Assembly (NCBI GenBank): GCA_009921265.1
Contig: RFYV01000035.1
Coordinates: 1-33,441 of the forward strand
Length of the DNA stretch: 33,441 nucleotides
Direction: 5' to 3'
From: Betaproteobacteria bacterium
Lineage (GTDB): Bacteria > Pseudomonadota > Gammaproteobacteria > Burkholderiales > Burkholderiaceae_C
In this document: positions 16,394 through 24,798 of the stretch, piece after piece
How positions within the stretch are numbered: position 1 is the stretch's first letter
How the letters are laid out: every line of letters starts with the position of its first letter
Notes under the pieces: generated by a model
What the model saw: only the letters and a program-made list of their open reading frames with translations
Databases searched by the model: none
What the model was told of the DNA's origin: nothing
Made by a program: the position numbers and the translations under genes

Positions 16394-17552
16394 AAGTGTA
16401 GACCAATCGCTTCTATTACCTGATAGTCATCATCCACAATCGGCATCCAGCGCCACTTATCGAATGTGGTGCACGGATGCGAAATACCAAACCCCACCAC
16501 TTGCCCCATCTCGGGATGCTCATTATTAGGCGATAAAGCGTTGTACTTTAAATAAGCGTGCTGGTCATTGAGTTGGGTAATCACCCAATGATCGGGGATC
16601 ACACTTGTTAGCAAGTCCCCAACATTGGCTCGCCAAATCGGTTGCGGCAAATCCAAATCGTGTGATACATCCCGCTTGCCCATGGTGAGCAATGCCAGTC
16701 CTGGCTCGGGGCAAGATTGCACGCCTGCGATCAATTCAATTGCAGGACGCAGTTTGTTTTCATTGATAGCTTCAAATTCTGGGCGACTAAATCAAAAACA
16801 GCCGATCCGCCTGCAGTAATCAATACTTCTTCATGTTCAAACCATTGATTGTTTTCGCAAGCCAAAGCCAGTTGATGCACACGCGCCATCAATTGATTAA
16901 CCCCCGCTTGATCATGCGCATGGTCACAAGTCACCAAACCACCCTCGTAACACTCAATCCCAGACAACGCGAGCGCAGGACTTTGATGAATCGCTTGTGC
17001 CAATTGCAAACCTTGCGCGTGAGTTCGACAACCCGTGCGATGCCCATCGATACCGACTTCTAATAAAACATTAAAAATAGTTTTTGATTGATTTTTTATC
17101 TTCCAGTTTTCTATCGCTTTAATTTGTGTATGTGAATCGACCAAAAAAAATATTTTTAATCTGGAATTAGCGCTTAGAAATTGACTCAATGTATCGAGAT
17201 CTATGGATTGAAATACCTGATTGGCGATGATGATATTTTGAATGCCACACCTCACCCCCACGCCCGCCTGAAAAACATTCGCAAATGTAATGCCCCATGC
17301 GCCTGCGGCTATTTGCTTGGCGTACAACTCAGGCGACATGGTTGTTTTACCGTGAGGTGCGATATCGATGCCTCGATCAAGACAAAAATTTTTCATCCAT
17401 TGCAAATTATGTTCAATCGACGAATGCTTGAGAACGGCCAAGGGAAGCGACAAATCACCCTTGAGCACGTTCCAGTGATGTCGCTGTATATCTGCCATCT
17501 CGATAGCCTGATAATGCGCTGGAAATCCTTTGAAGGACGAATTCAATTGCAT
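16390..17552 (-). pseudogene. Broken D-threonine aldolase-like 'amino acid deaminase' (PLP, alanine racemase fold)
   Basis: Two consecutive frames encode one protein. From 17552 down to about 16779 the first frame gives the PLP barrel with the lysine motif APHGKTTMSPELYAKQ and ITAGGSAVFDLVA, then runs out of frame to a stop at 16731. The second frame resumes at PEFEAINENKLRPAIEL and continues through GVQSCPEPGLALLTMGKRD to the C-terminal metal-site motif ISHPCTTFDKWR, ending at 16390. Homologues, as I remember them, have about 30 residues between these parts, including a conserved RSGCYxTHD segment that is absent here. So the lesion looks like an internal deletion of roughly 90 bp that also shifts the frame, not a single-base error. 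The start ATG at 17552 is chosen over a TTG at 17567. The enzyme is unlikely to work. Its usual partner RidA is encoded divergently. Confidence 0.8.
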
Positions 17553-17575
17553 GATTTTGACTTCCAAAAAATAAC

Positions 17576-17587
17576 TTACAGCTGTAA
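17576..17587. promoter_or_regulatory. 12-bp perfect palindrome between the deaminase remnant and ridA
   Basis: TTACAGCTGTAA is a perfect palindrome centred in the 80-bp gap between two divergent starts (17552 on minus, 17633 on plus). Its size and position fit an operator of a dimeric regulator, perhaps GntR- or Lrp-like. No regulator for it is encoded next door. Confidence 0.4.
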
Positions 17588-17632
17588 AATAGGCGAGATA
17601 AGAATCATATCCAATATTACCAAGGAGAAGTT

Positions 17633-18019
17633 ATGCCAGTTGAAATGTTGGGCGCATCCCCTATTGCCTCCGATCGATTAGCAAGACCGCTATCGCCTGC
17701 CGCTCGAGCAGGTGATTTTGTGTTTGTTTCGGGTCAAGTGCCCACCAATGACCAAGGTGAAGTGGTTCAGGGCGGTATTGAAGCCCAAACACGACAAGTC
17801 TTTGAGCGAATCAAACAAGCTTTGCAACTGGCTGGGTGTGATCTATCTGATGTTTGCAAGGTTAATGTTTGGCTTGACGATGCGCGTGACTTTGGCAGTT
17901 TCAATCGAGTCTACATGGAATGTTTTGGCGATTATCGGCCTGCGCGCTCAACGGTCGAAGCTCGCTTGATGATCGATGCAAAAGTTGAAATTGACGTCAC
18001 AGCATACAAACCCAAATAA
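17633..18019 (+). CDS. ridA: RidA-family (YjgF/YER057c/UK114) protein
   Basis: A 128-residue RidA-type protein, the standard family length. RidA proteins hydrolyse reactive enamine/imine intermediates made by PLP-dependent dehydratases, protecting other PLP enzymes. The conserved core reads GDFVFVSGQVPTNDQGEVVQ, then ARDFGSFNRVYMECFGDYRP, and ARSTVEARL, which includes the arginine used for carboxylate binding. A strong AAGGAGA precedes the ATG at 17633. It stands next to a broken deaminase gene and no longer has an intact local partner. It ends 21 bp before the convergent DUF3604 gene, with no terminator hairpin in that gap. Confidence 0.9.
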   Translation: MPVEMLGASPIASDRLARPLSPAARAGDFVFVSGQVPTNDQGEVVQGGIEAQTRQVFERIKQALQLAGCDLSDVCKVNVWLDDARDFGSFNRVYMECFGDYRPARSTVEARLMIDAKVEIDVTAYKPK

Positions 18020-18040
18020 ACCATTTCTCATTAATTTGAC

Positions 18041-20200
18041 TTAGTCAAAATATACAAATATGGGGCTGCTCCAAGCCATATGTCCATCACTTTGACGAAC
18101 GCGTATCCAATACGCATTCCATCCCTTTTTGTAGGCATCGTCCTTAAACTCAAATTCACCATTGGATGAAGGCATTTGCTGAGGCAAACGTAAAACCTCT
18201 AACTCTCTCAAGGGATCCACGTCTTTGATACTCAGGTGGTTTGCAGACAACTCACCCCATCCAACAGATGCACTGATTTGAGGAGTTGTAATCGTCAAAA
18301 TGGCATCTGGATCTGCATTCACTTGAACAATCACGCCGTCCCAGTCTCCGCCAGTCCTTGATTTCCACTCAATTCTTTGATCTAAAAAAACAGAAATGCC
18401 TTCATCGGGTGTATCCATTGCATAGTTTTGCGCTGATTCAAAGCGACCGTTTGATAAATGCACGGACCCATCCCAAACCATGCGCGCCTTTGAAAAATTT
18501 CCAGGCCTGGTCGCGCCTTTCCAAGCAATACGCACACGATTAGATTTTTCTTGACAACTATCAAAAAAATGGTGAGTCTGGATAATTTCTGCTCCTCTAA
18601 AAAAATCAACAGACTCTAAAGGGGCTGTACATTGAATGGTACAACTCAATGAGGGGGCATGCATTGCTTTAAATTCTGCACCCATTTCATACAAGCCAGC
18701 ATGAAAGTTTAAACGAATTCTTTCACCTGTCGTTGCATAGCAATGTCGATTTCTTAAAGCAAATAAAAGCTCATGTCGACTTAGATTAGGCATGGGAACC
18801 GCAACAAGACCACTGCGAACATTACGCACCAACTGGTGTCCCGGATGGCTGGTACCAGGACGTCCATCCACACCATCACTGCCCGCAATCACCCCCACAC
18901 GATAACCGCGACTGAGTGCCTCAAAATAAAACCATTCTGAGGTGGCATGGGTGGAATGAACTTCCACCAAGCGTTCTAAGGCTGGATTGAATTGACTCAA
19001 GTCAGTTGTTCGCCCCCCCACATGCAAGGCAATCAATACATCTTTATCTTGATAATGCCGATGTAAATCTGGCGCAGTTGGTAAATCTGAATCAAGGTCA
19101 GTGATATCCATGACGTATTCATGACTGCATCGCGTGATTGGAGCTTGATCGCCTGAAAAATAAAGATTTCGATCGCCGCCTTTTTCAGTGCTCGCAGACC
19201 ATTCGAGACCCAGCAGAGCAACAAAATCTTTGGTTTGATTGAATTTTTTTGTGGTCTCTTGCGTCTCTTGCCACTCGTCTTGTGTCACCAAGAAACAATT
19301 GGCCTGATGGCTCGAAAAATTCAAACGCGCAAAATCTTTGGCGTGTGAAAAATAATCATCCACTGTTCTTGCGCCGCAACCCACAAGACTTTGACCGTGA
19401 ATATCACCCCAGAAAATTTTATTTTTGGGCTGATGCGAATGAACTTGAATTGGATTTGAAAAAACCAAAGGTAAAGCACCACTCACAGACAATTGCAGGG
19501 TACCGCATCGATCGATTCGCACGGGCCAAACAACAACACCCTCTATAGGTTGAGCAGACTGACCCACCCAAGCGGCTCCATCAATTTGAGGTTGTGCACT
19601 TATTTTTGCAGGATTGCACCATTGATCTTCAATGCGAAGCGCAACATCAAATACCTCCCCTGCCACCACATCGGTAGGTGCAATCAAAGTCCATGCATGT
19701 GCCACATCGGCAAATATGTGTTGTTCGTAGCGATCGATTTCACACCACGGCTGATCGACCGACTGAAAACGAATAGAAATGAGTGCTGCCGTTTCGTAAA
19801 ATGTTTGAGGGCGCATACCCGGCGAGCCAAAGCAAGTATCACCTAATGTGATTTCAATATATTGCCCCTTCTCGATGCGATCAAGTAATTCGATTTCAAA
19901 CACATGATCGAATGGATGCCAATCAATGCTTCGGTAATTTTTCCACCGCAATGCACACTCCGTGCTTGTTTTGATGCGGGTATAACCCAGCCCCTGAGGA
20001 TTTTGACATTGCGGCGCATCCCAGTCGCAAGGCCATCGCCAAACCAAAGCTATTCGTGAATGCGCAGGCATTGCTTGCTGTAATGCACTTATCGTCACAA
20101 CCCATGTTGCGGGCAGACCTGCAACAACTTGTTCAGGCGACTTCCATTGAGCATGAAATGCTTGTGCATCAAACAATGGCGATAGTGGCATTCCACTCAT
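18041..20200 (-). CDS. DUF3604-family protein, PHP-like predicted metallohydrolase
   Basis: A 719-residue protein whose central part (from about residue 265) resembles DUF3604, a family with a PHP-type metal-dependent hydrolase core. Metal-binding-like motifs are FWGDIHGQS, FSSHQANCF, LIALHVGGRTTDL, LVEVHSTHAT and GVIAGSDGVDGRPGTSHPG. They are spread as in PHP proteins, where His and Asp residues bind two or three metals. The first 260 residues look like beta-rich domains that I do not recognise, and the tail after about 520 is also beta-rich. No signal peptide is present, so it is likely cytoplasmic. It begins five bases after the sulfatase stop and is surely co-transcribed with it. A phosphoesterase or other ester hydrolase role is inference. 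Confidence 0.7.
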   Translation of the reverse strand: MSGMPLSPLFDAQAFHAQWKSPEQVVAGLPATWVVTISALQQAMPAHSRIALVWRWPCDWDAPQCQNPQGLGYTRIKTSTECALRWKNYRSIDWHPFDHVFEIELLDRIEKGQYIEITLGDTCFGSPGMRPQTFYETAALISIRFQSVDQPWCEIDRYEQHIFADVAHAWTLIAPTDVVAGEVFDVALRIEDQWCNPAKISAQPQIDGAAWVGQSAQPIEGVVVWPVRIDRCGTLQLSVSGALPLVFSNPIQVHSHQPKNKIFWGDIHGQSLVGCGARTVDDYFSHAKDFARLNFSSHQANCFLVTQDEWQETQETTKKFNQTKDFVALLGLEWSASTEKGGDRNLYFSGDQAPITRCSHEYVMDITDLDSDLPTAPDLHRHYQDKDVLIALHVGGRTTDLSQFNPALERLVEVHSTHATSEWFYFEALSRGYRVGVIAGSDGVDGRPGTSHPGHQLVRNVRSGLVAVPMPNLSRHELLFALRNRHCYATTGERIRLNFHAGLYEMGAEFKAMHAPSLSCTIQCTAPLESVDFFRGAEIIQTHHFFDSCQEKSNRVRIAWKGATRPGNFSKARMVWDGSVHLSNGRFESAQNYAMDTPDEGISVFLDQRIEWKSRTGGDWDGVIVQVNADPDAILTITTPQISASVGWGELSANHLSIKDVDPLRELEVLRLPQQMPSSNGEFEFKDDAYKKGWNAYWIRVRQSDGHMAWSSPIFVYFD

Positions 20201-20205
20201 ATTTT

Positions 20206-21678
20206 TTACGCTTCAAGTGTGGTTGCAAAAATAGGTTTTTGACCTGGTGCAGGAGAATACCCAAAGTCACCTCGCTCAATCAGCGCAGCAACGCCGCCAT
20301 TTTTTTCTATCTTTGCTTTCTGATCCGCAAAGGCTTTTGCACTAACGGCTTCAGGGTTAATTATTTTTCTAAGCTCCCCCTCCATCATTGCAACTGTTGA
20401 AGCGTGTTGGGGGTCACTCCCCAAATCACGCGTCTCGCCTGGATCGCTTTCTAAATCAAATAACTCAGACGCATATCCAACGTAATGGATATATTTCCAG
20501 CGTCCCTTTCTTAAGAGATACATGGCTGTAATTGATGCTGCTGCATGGTATTCACCCAATACAACTCTTTCGAGTTGTTCGTGATGCGCAATTTCTACAA
20601 GCGATTGTCCTGGCAATTTTTTCTCAACATCATCTAACTGCAAACCCACACTTTGAACGATGGTTGGATAAATATCAACCAAACTCACGGGTGTTTTGGA
20701 GTGATGCCCTTTTGGAATTCCTGGACCAGAAATAATCATTGGAATCGCTGCAGCTTCTTCGTAATGCACCGATTTGCCCCACAAGTGCCGATTGCCCAAG
20801 TTGTCGCCATGATCGGCACTGTAGATAACGCGTGTGGAATCTGCCAATCCCGCGCTTTTTAAACAGTCTAAAACTTTTCCAATGTTGTCATCCAGAAAGC
20901 TCACCATTCCATAGTACGCAGCCAAAGCAATTTTTACTTTTTCTGGCGAAAACCCTTCGTCATAGTTCATGCAACGCTTAAGTGCTGCCACAACAGGGTG
21001 TTTGGGAAAGTGCTCTGGACCATAAAGTCTTGGCATTGGAATGGAATCAACAGGGTACATATCATAAAATTCCTGCGGAGCAATCAATGGAAAATGGGGC
21101 TTCACAAACGAAACAAATAAGGTCCATGGCTTGGTTTGTTTTTTTGCTAGATGCGTTAACCAATGGATGGTTGCATCGCGAATATTTCTATCGTAATTTG
21201 CATAAGTGGATTCACCCGGTCCTGCGTCTTTCGCTAAATCTTTGGTACCGCCACGCTCGGCAGGAACAGGCGCGCGAATCAATCCGAGCAAGTCACCTTG
21301 GCCATCAACCACATGCAATGGAATAATTTCTTCGACAAATCCATTGTCATCATCTACGCTTCTAAAATGTAATTTGCCGATAGACATGGTGTGATGACCT
21401 GCATCACGCAAGCGATGCGCCCAACTGCGCATTGTTCCGTCATAAGCGTGTGCGTTATCCCAGCAATGATTTTCTGCCACATACGTTCCCGTATGCAAAC
21501 TGGCTCGCGCTGGCACACAGATCGGACAGTTGGTATAGGCTGCATCAAACCGTGTGCCACCTGCTGCCAATCGATCAAGATTGGGAGTTTTAATAAATGG
21601 ATGGCCGTAACAGCCTGTTACATCCCGCGTATGCTCATCCGACAATATGAATAGAACGTTGGTAGGTTGTGAACTCAT
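20206..21678 (-). CDS. Sulfatase (alkaline phosphatase superfamily, type I), CxPxR
   Basis: A 490-residue sulfatase. The formylglycine motif is CVPARASLHTG, with Cys54 and Arg58; the usual Ser of CxPSR is Ala here, which some family members allow. N-terminal metal ligands are in ILSDEHTRD (Asp14), and the late metal site is YSADHGDNLGNRHLW. GKLHF is a typical lysine element. There is no signal peptide, so the enzyme should work in the cytoplasm on an imported sulfate ester, as choline sulfatase does. The ATG at 21678 has AAGG upstream. It leads a two-gene operon with the DUF3604 protein and is divergent from an orphan TctC. No formylglycine-generating enzyme is encoded in the window. A phosphonate hydrolase is a less likely alternative in this superfamily. 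Confidence 0.85.
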   Translation of the reverse strand: MSSQPTNVLFILSDEHTRDVTGCYGHPFIKTPNLDRLAAGGTRFDAAYTNCPICVPARASLHTGTYVAENHCWDNAHAYDGTMRSWAHRLRDAGHHTMSIGKLHFRSVDDDNGFVEEIIPLHVVDGQGDLLGLIRAPVPAERGGTKDLAKDAGPGESTYANYDRNIRDATIHWLTHLAKKQTKPWTLFVSFVKPHFPLIAPQEFYDMYPVDSIPMPRLYGPEHFPKHPVVAALKRCMNYDEGFSPEKVKIALAAYYGMVSFLDDNIGKVLDCLKSAGLADSTRVIYSADHGDNLGNRHLWGKSVHYEEAAAIPMIISGPGIPKGHHSKTPVSLVDIYPTIVQSVGLQLDDVEKKLPGQSLVEIAHHEQLERVVLGEYHAAASITAMYLLRKGRWKYIHYVGYASELFDLESDPGETRDLGSDPQHASTVAMMEGELRKIINPEAVSAKAFADQKAKIEKNGGVAALIERGDFGYSPAPGQKPIFATTLEA

Positions 21679-21728
21679 AAAAAGCCTTGTTTGTTGAGTG
21701 TTGTAAAAAGTGAAGAAAAAACCTTGCG

Positions 21729-21754
21729 CGAAAAATGGATGGGTGTTTTTTTCG
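21729..21754. promoter_or_regulatory. Inverted repeat in the sulfatase/tctC divergent gap
   Basis: CGAAAAA (21729-21735) and TTTTTCG (21748-21754) form a 7-bp inverted repeat with a 12-bp spacer in the 125-bp gap between two divergent genes. It may be an operator serving both. The arms are mostly A/T, so chance is a real possibility. Confidence 0.25.
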
Positions 21755-21803
21755 ATGGCAAATATAAAGAGACTGTGTTAATCTGGAAAAAAGAGGAGAT
21801 CTT

Positions 21804-22781
21804 ATGAAGCAAACAAAAAAAATCGGTTGGAGTCTGATTGCAGGGTTGTCGATTTGTTTTCAAACAATCACCTATGCCCAAAGTTATCCCAACAAGCCCA
21901 TTCGTTTGGTTGTAGGAGATGCGCCGGGCGGATCCCCCGATACGTTGGGTCGCATATTGTCTCAAAAAATTTCTGAGCGCTTGGGGCAGCCCGTTGTGAT
22001 TGACAACAAAGCTGGAGCGTCTGGCATTGTTGCTGCAGAAATTGTGTCTAAAGCCCCTGCTGATGGTTACACCCTTTTGCTCAATACCACTTCGTTGTGG
22101 GCCATATTGCCGAATCTTAAAAAAAATCTGCCTTACGACAACAATAAAAGTTTTATACACATCACTCAAATTGCAACTGCGGCTAATGTGATAGTGATTA
22201 ATCTGAATCACACTGCAAAAACTTTGAAAGAATTGGTTCAATACGGAAGAGCAAATCCTGGCAAACTCAACTACGCATCGGCTGGCATCGCTTCTCCAGC
22301 ACATTTGGCAGGCGAAATGTTGGGACTTTATGCCGACATCAAAATGACGCATGTGGCCTACAAAGGCGCTGGCCCTGCTTTGCTCGATGTGATTGCGGGT
22401 AATGTGGATTTCATCATTACCTCTCCGATCGCTGCAGGGCCCCATATGAATAGCGGCAGAGTCAGAGCACTTGGTACCACTGGACCACAAAGAAACCCTG
22501 CTTTGCCCGATTTGCCTTCCATGTCTGAAACAGTTCCAGGCTATGACATGTCTCAATCTTGGGGATTGTCTGCGCCTGCAGGCACGCCTGCTGATGTGAT
22601 TCAATTGCTTCATACAGAGTTTGAGCGCGCTTTAAAACTACCTGATGTACAAGAAAAGATACGGTCAACGGGTGCAATAGCCGTCGGTAACTCGCCACAA
22701 GCATATGAAAGCTTCATGGCCAACGAAAGAAAAAGATTGGGTGAAGTGATTGCAAAAACGGGCATTGTTTTATCCGACTGA
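21804..22781 (+). CDS. Orphan TctC/Bug-family periplasmic binding protein
   Basis: A 325-residue Bug-family protein with a signal peptide (MKQTKKIGWSLIAGLSICFQ, likely cleaved after TYA). The binding motif is KPIRLVVGDAPGGSPDTLGR and the second motif is GIVAAEIVSKAPADGYT. GAGGAG lies five bases before the ATG at 21804. No tctB or tctA follows, so it is an orphan that must use permeases encoded elsewhere (perhaps one of the two TTT systems here) or act in sensing. It is divergent from the sulfatase-DUF3604 pair, which hints that its ligand is a sulfated or otherwise esterified acid. The binding-loop sequence (GDAPGGSPD) differs from the other three copies in the window, suggesting a different ligand. 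Confidence 0.9.
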   Translation: MKQTKKIGWSLIAGLSICFQTITYAQSYPNKPIRLVVGDAPGGSPDTLGRILSQKISERLGQPVVIDNKAGASGIVAAEIVSKAPADGYTLLLNTTSLWAILPNLKKNLPYDNNKSFIHITQIATAANVIVINLNHTAKTLKELVQYGRANPGKLNYASAGIASPAHLAGEMLGLYADIKMTHVAYKGAGPALLDVIAGNVDFIITSPIAAGPHMNSGRVRALGTTGPQRNPALPDLPSMSETVPGYDMSQSWGLSAPAGTPADVIQLLHTEFERALKLPDVQEKIRSTGAIAVGNSPQAYESFMANERKRLGEVIAKTGIVLSD

Positions 22782-23972
22782 TTTTGTGCTTTTGGGTAAT
22801 GCTTTGACGAGTGGTCCACCTTTGGGTTGTTGGACGCGCTCAGGATAACCATCCGCAATCAACGGAGTAATACCTAACAAGCGTTGATCAAACGCCTGGA
22901 TATCAGTTGCTCCATCCAATACAGAAAAACTACTTTTATAAATTCTTTTTTCATCGTGTTCAAGCATGATGATTTCATTTTTTTCTAATGAATCATTGCG
23001 CGAACCCCAATGAGAGGTGGCAGGTTCAATTCCAAAACCATAAACACCGTCGCCCAAGCCTTGCCATTGTTGTAAGCATCGAAAAGCCTCGGCGTCAAAC
23101 TCATACACCAAGCCCAAGCCCAATCGATCATTGATCAATGCAGTGGGTACACGCCCCATCTGATCGGCACGATATTCGTGATCAAACACTTGCTGAACAA
23201 ATCGAGATTGAGGCGCTGGCTGAATTCGATAGTCGGCTTGCTGTAGCTGCTTAGACATATTAGCGGCCAATGTGCGAATAATTGGCGCGGCAAATCGAGA
23301 GTTTTCATCTAGCAAAGGCCAACCCAAGTTGATGTGATACAGCAACATATGTGGCGTACTTGAAAAGCCATGATTCTGAACGGAGTCCGTGAAATGAATG
23401 GTTGATGAACCCAATTGAACTTCGATTCGCCTAGTTAGACTGAGATACTCACCCATGACTTGAACTTGCGATACCGTTCCTTCACACCACAAAACTGCCT
23501 CTTCGCCTTTCCAATCGATCCCATAACCATGGAGTTGAGCGGGCTGAATGGATCCTCGACCATGCATGGGGTAATTGATTTCTTGACGCAAAGGCAAATC
23601 AAAATGGTCTGCACTACCACTATCGGGCTGACGAATATGATCCAAGCCACAGGTACATAACAAACCCGAAAAACCACGCATGAATCCGTTGCCGCCATCC
23701 CCCATCGGATCCATAAATTGAGGATGACGAAATCCTGTTCCTGATTGCCAAGCAAAGGGAGTTCCCTTGTATTCAAATCGACCGAAATCCATGCTGCGAT
23801 CGATCAACACTGTAAACAATAAACCGCTTCCAGTTTTAAATTCCAAAACACGCACACCACGCTGACTGCCATCGCTGAGTTCATACAACTCAACACCGAC
23901 GACTTGACGCCAATCGCCCAAGTGTTTTTGCAATTGCTTTTTACTTAATTTTTTTCCAAATAATTCAGGCAT
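22770..23972 (-). CDS. DUF4432-family protein, aldose 1-epimerase-like
   Basis: A 400-residue protein of the DUF4432 type, a galactose-mutarotase-like beta-sandwich that acts on or binds sugars. Motifs seen are LIDRSMDFGRFEYKGTPFAW, GFMRGFSGLLCTCGLDHIR, YPMHGRGS, the paired histidines of MLLYHINLGWPLL and the late YGFGIEPATSHW. The DRSMD element and the HGR motif are typical of the family. The protein has no signal peptide. It is the last gene of an eight-gene operon behind an ABC sugar importer, consistent with a sugar or sugar-acid substrate. The ATG at 23972 starts one base after the permease stop. Its 3' end overlaps the convergent tctC by 12 bp. Confidence 0.8.
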   Translation of the reverse strand: MPELFGKKLSKKQLQKHLGDWRQVVGVELYELSDGSQRGVRVLEFKTGSGLLFTVLIDRSMDFGRFEYKGTPFAWQSGTGFRHPQFMDPMGDGGNGFMRGFSGLLCTCGLDHIRQPDSGSADHFDLPLRQEINYPMHGRGSIQPAQLHGYGIDWKGEEAVLWCEGTVSQVQVMGEYLSLTRRIEVQLGSSTIHFTDSVQNHGFSSTPHMLLYHINLGWPLLDENSRFAAPIIRTLAANMSKQLQQADYRIQPAPQSRFVQQVFDHEYRADQMGRVPTALINDRLGLGLVYEFDAEAFRCLQQWQGLGDGVYGFGIEPATSHWGSRNDSLEKNEIIMLEHDEKRIYKSSFSVLDGATDIQAFDQRLLGITPLIADGYPERVQQPKGGPLVKALPKSTKSVG

Positions 23973-23973
23973 G

Positions 23974-24798
23974 CTATTTCAGCGCTCCAGTTGTAAGACC
24001 CTTGACAATATGGCGCTGACCCAACAATAAAAATAGCAATGCAGGAATCAATGCCAAAGCAGCAGTAGCAGCCATCTCTCCATATTTAATTTCATAGCCT
24101 TGCGCAAATTTAGCAATGGCCACAGGAACGGTTGACGTTTGTTTGGCAGTCATATTGAGCGCAACCGTGAATTCATTCCAACTAAAAATAAACATCAAAA
24201 TCGCTGTAGCGGCTAACCCAGGAGCAATCAATGGAACAATAATTTTCCAAATAAGGTAAGGCGTCGAACAACCATCAATTCTTGCAGCCTCTTCTAATTC
24301 GATCGGCACATCGTGAATAAAATTGGCCATTAACCACAACGCCATTGGCAAATGCAAAGCCATATGAGCCAAGACCATTCCAGAGTATGTGTTATCAAGC
24401 CCCAATTCTCGATAAATTGGAAACCAAGCGGCTACCAATGTAATGGGTGGAATCATATGAAAAACAACCGACCATCCAAGCAAGGTATGAATCAACCAAC
24501 GCGGGCATTGCATTCTCTCCATGGCATAACCGCCTAATGTCGCTGAAAAAACAATTAAAAACGTACTCATCACTGCAATGACGGTGCTGTTCCACGCATT
24601 AGAAAAAAACTCAGTTGTTTTAGAAAACATGACCTCACGAAAGCTGGCCAAATTCGGTGTGAAAAAGATTTCACCTTGCAGCAAAGAAATTTGAGTTTTA
24701 AATCCCGCTGCAACAATCCAAATAAAAGGTACCAATACAAAGCATGCAACAAGAATCAAAAAAAAGTGCTCAATACCCAATGTTCGATTGATTTTCAT
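23974..24798 (-). CDS. ABC sugar transporter permease, MalG/UgpE type
   Basis: A 274-residue membrane protein with six predicted membrane segments, the normal form of the second permease of CUT1 sugar importers. The cytoplasmic EAA loop, which contacts the ATPase, reads ELEEAARIDGCSTPYLIWKI. The N-terminal segment is FFLILVACFVLVPFIWIVAA. It starts with an ATGA overlap with the other permease gene. Together with the partner permease and the binding protein it should form a carbohydrate or polyol importer. No ATP-binding subunit is encoded in the window, so a shared ATPase from elsewhere is needed. Confidence 0.92.
   Translation of the reverse strand: MKINRTLGIEHFFLILVACFVLVPFIWIVAAGFKTQISLLQGEIFFTPNLASFREVMFSKTTEFFSNAWNSTVIAVMSTFLIVFSATLGGYAMERMQCPRWLIHTLLGWSVVFHMIPPITLVAAWFPIYRELGLDNTYSGMVLAHMALHLPMALWLMANFIHDVPIELEEAARIDGCSTPYLIWKIIVPLIAPGLAATAILMFIFSWNEFTVALNMTAKQTSTVPVAIAKFAQGYEIKYGEMAATAALALIPALLFLLLGQRHIVKGLTTGALK

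Noticed and set aside
16731-17567. Treating the 278-residue deaminase fragment and the 114-residue downstream fragment as two genuine genes
   Set aside because: Together they cover the two ends of one known family with its key motifs split between frames; neither would fold as a complete enzyme.
17557-17590. A ridA promoter made of TTGACT and TAAAAT
   Set aside because: The hexamers are 22 bp apart, too far for a sigma70 promoter, and no better -10 box lies at 16-18 bp.
21675-22613. A 312-residue open frame on the minus strand opposite the orphan tctC
   Set aside because: Its translation is rich in Arg, Cys, His and Ser without domain character, it lacks a ribosome-binding site, and it lies fully opposite a clear Bug-family gene.
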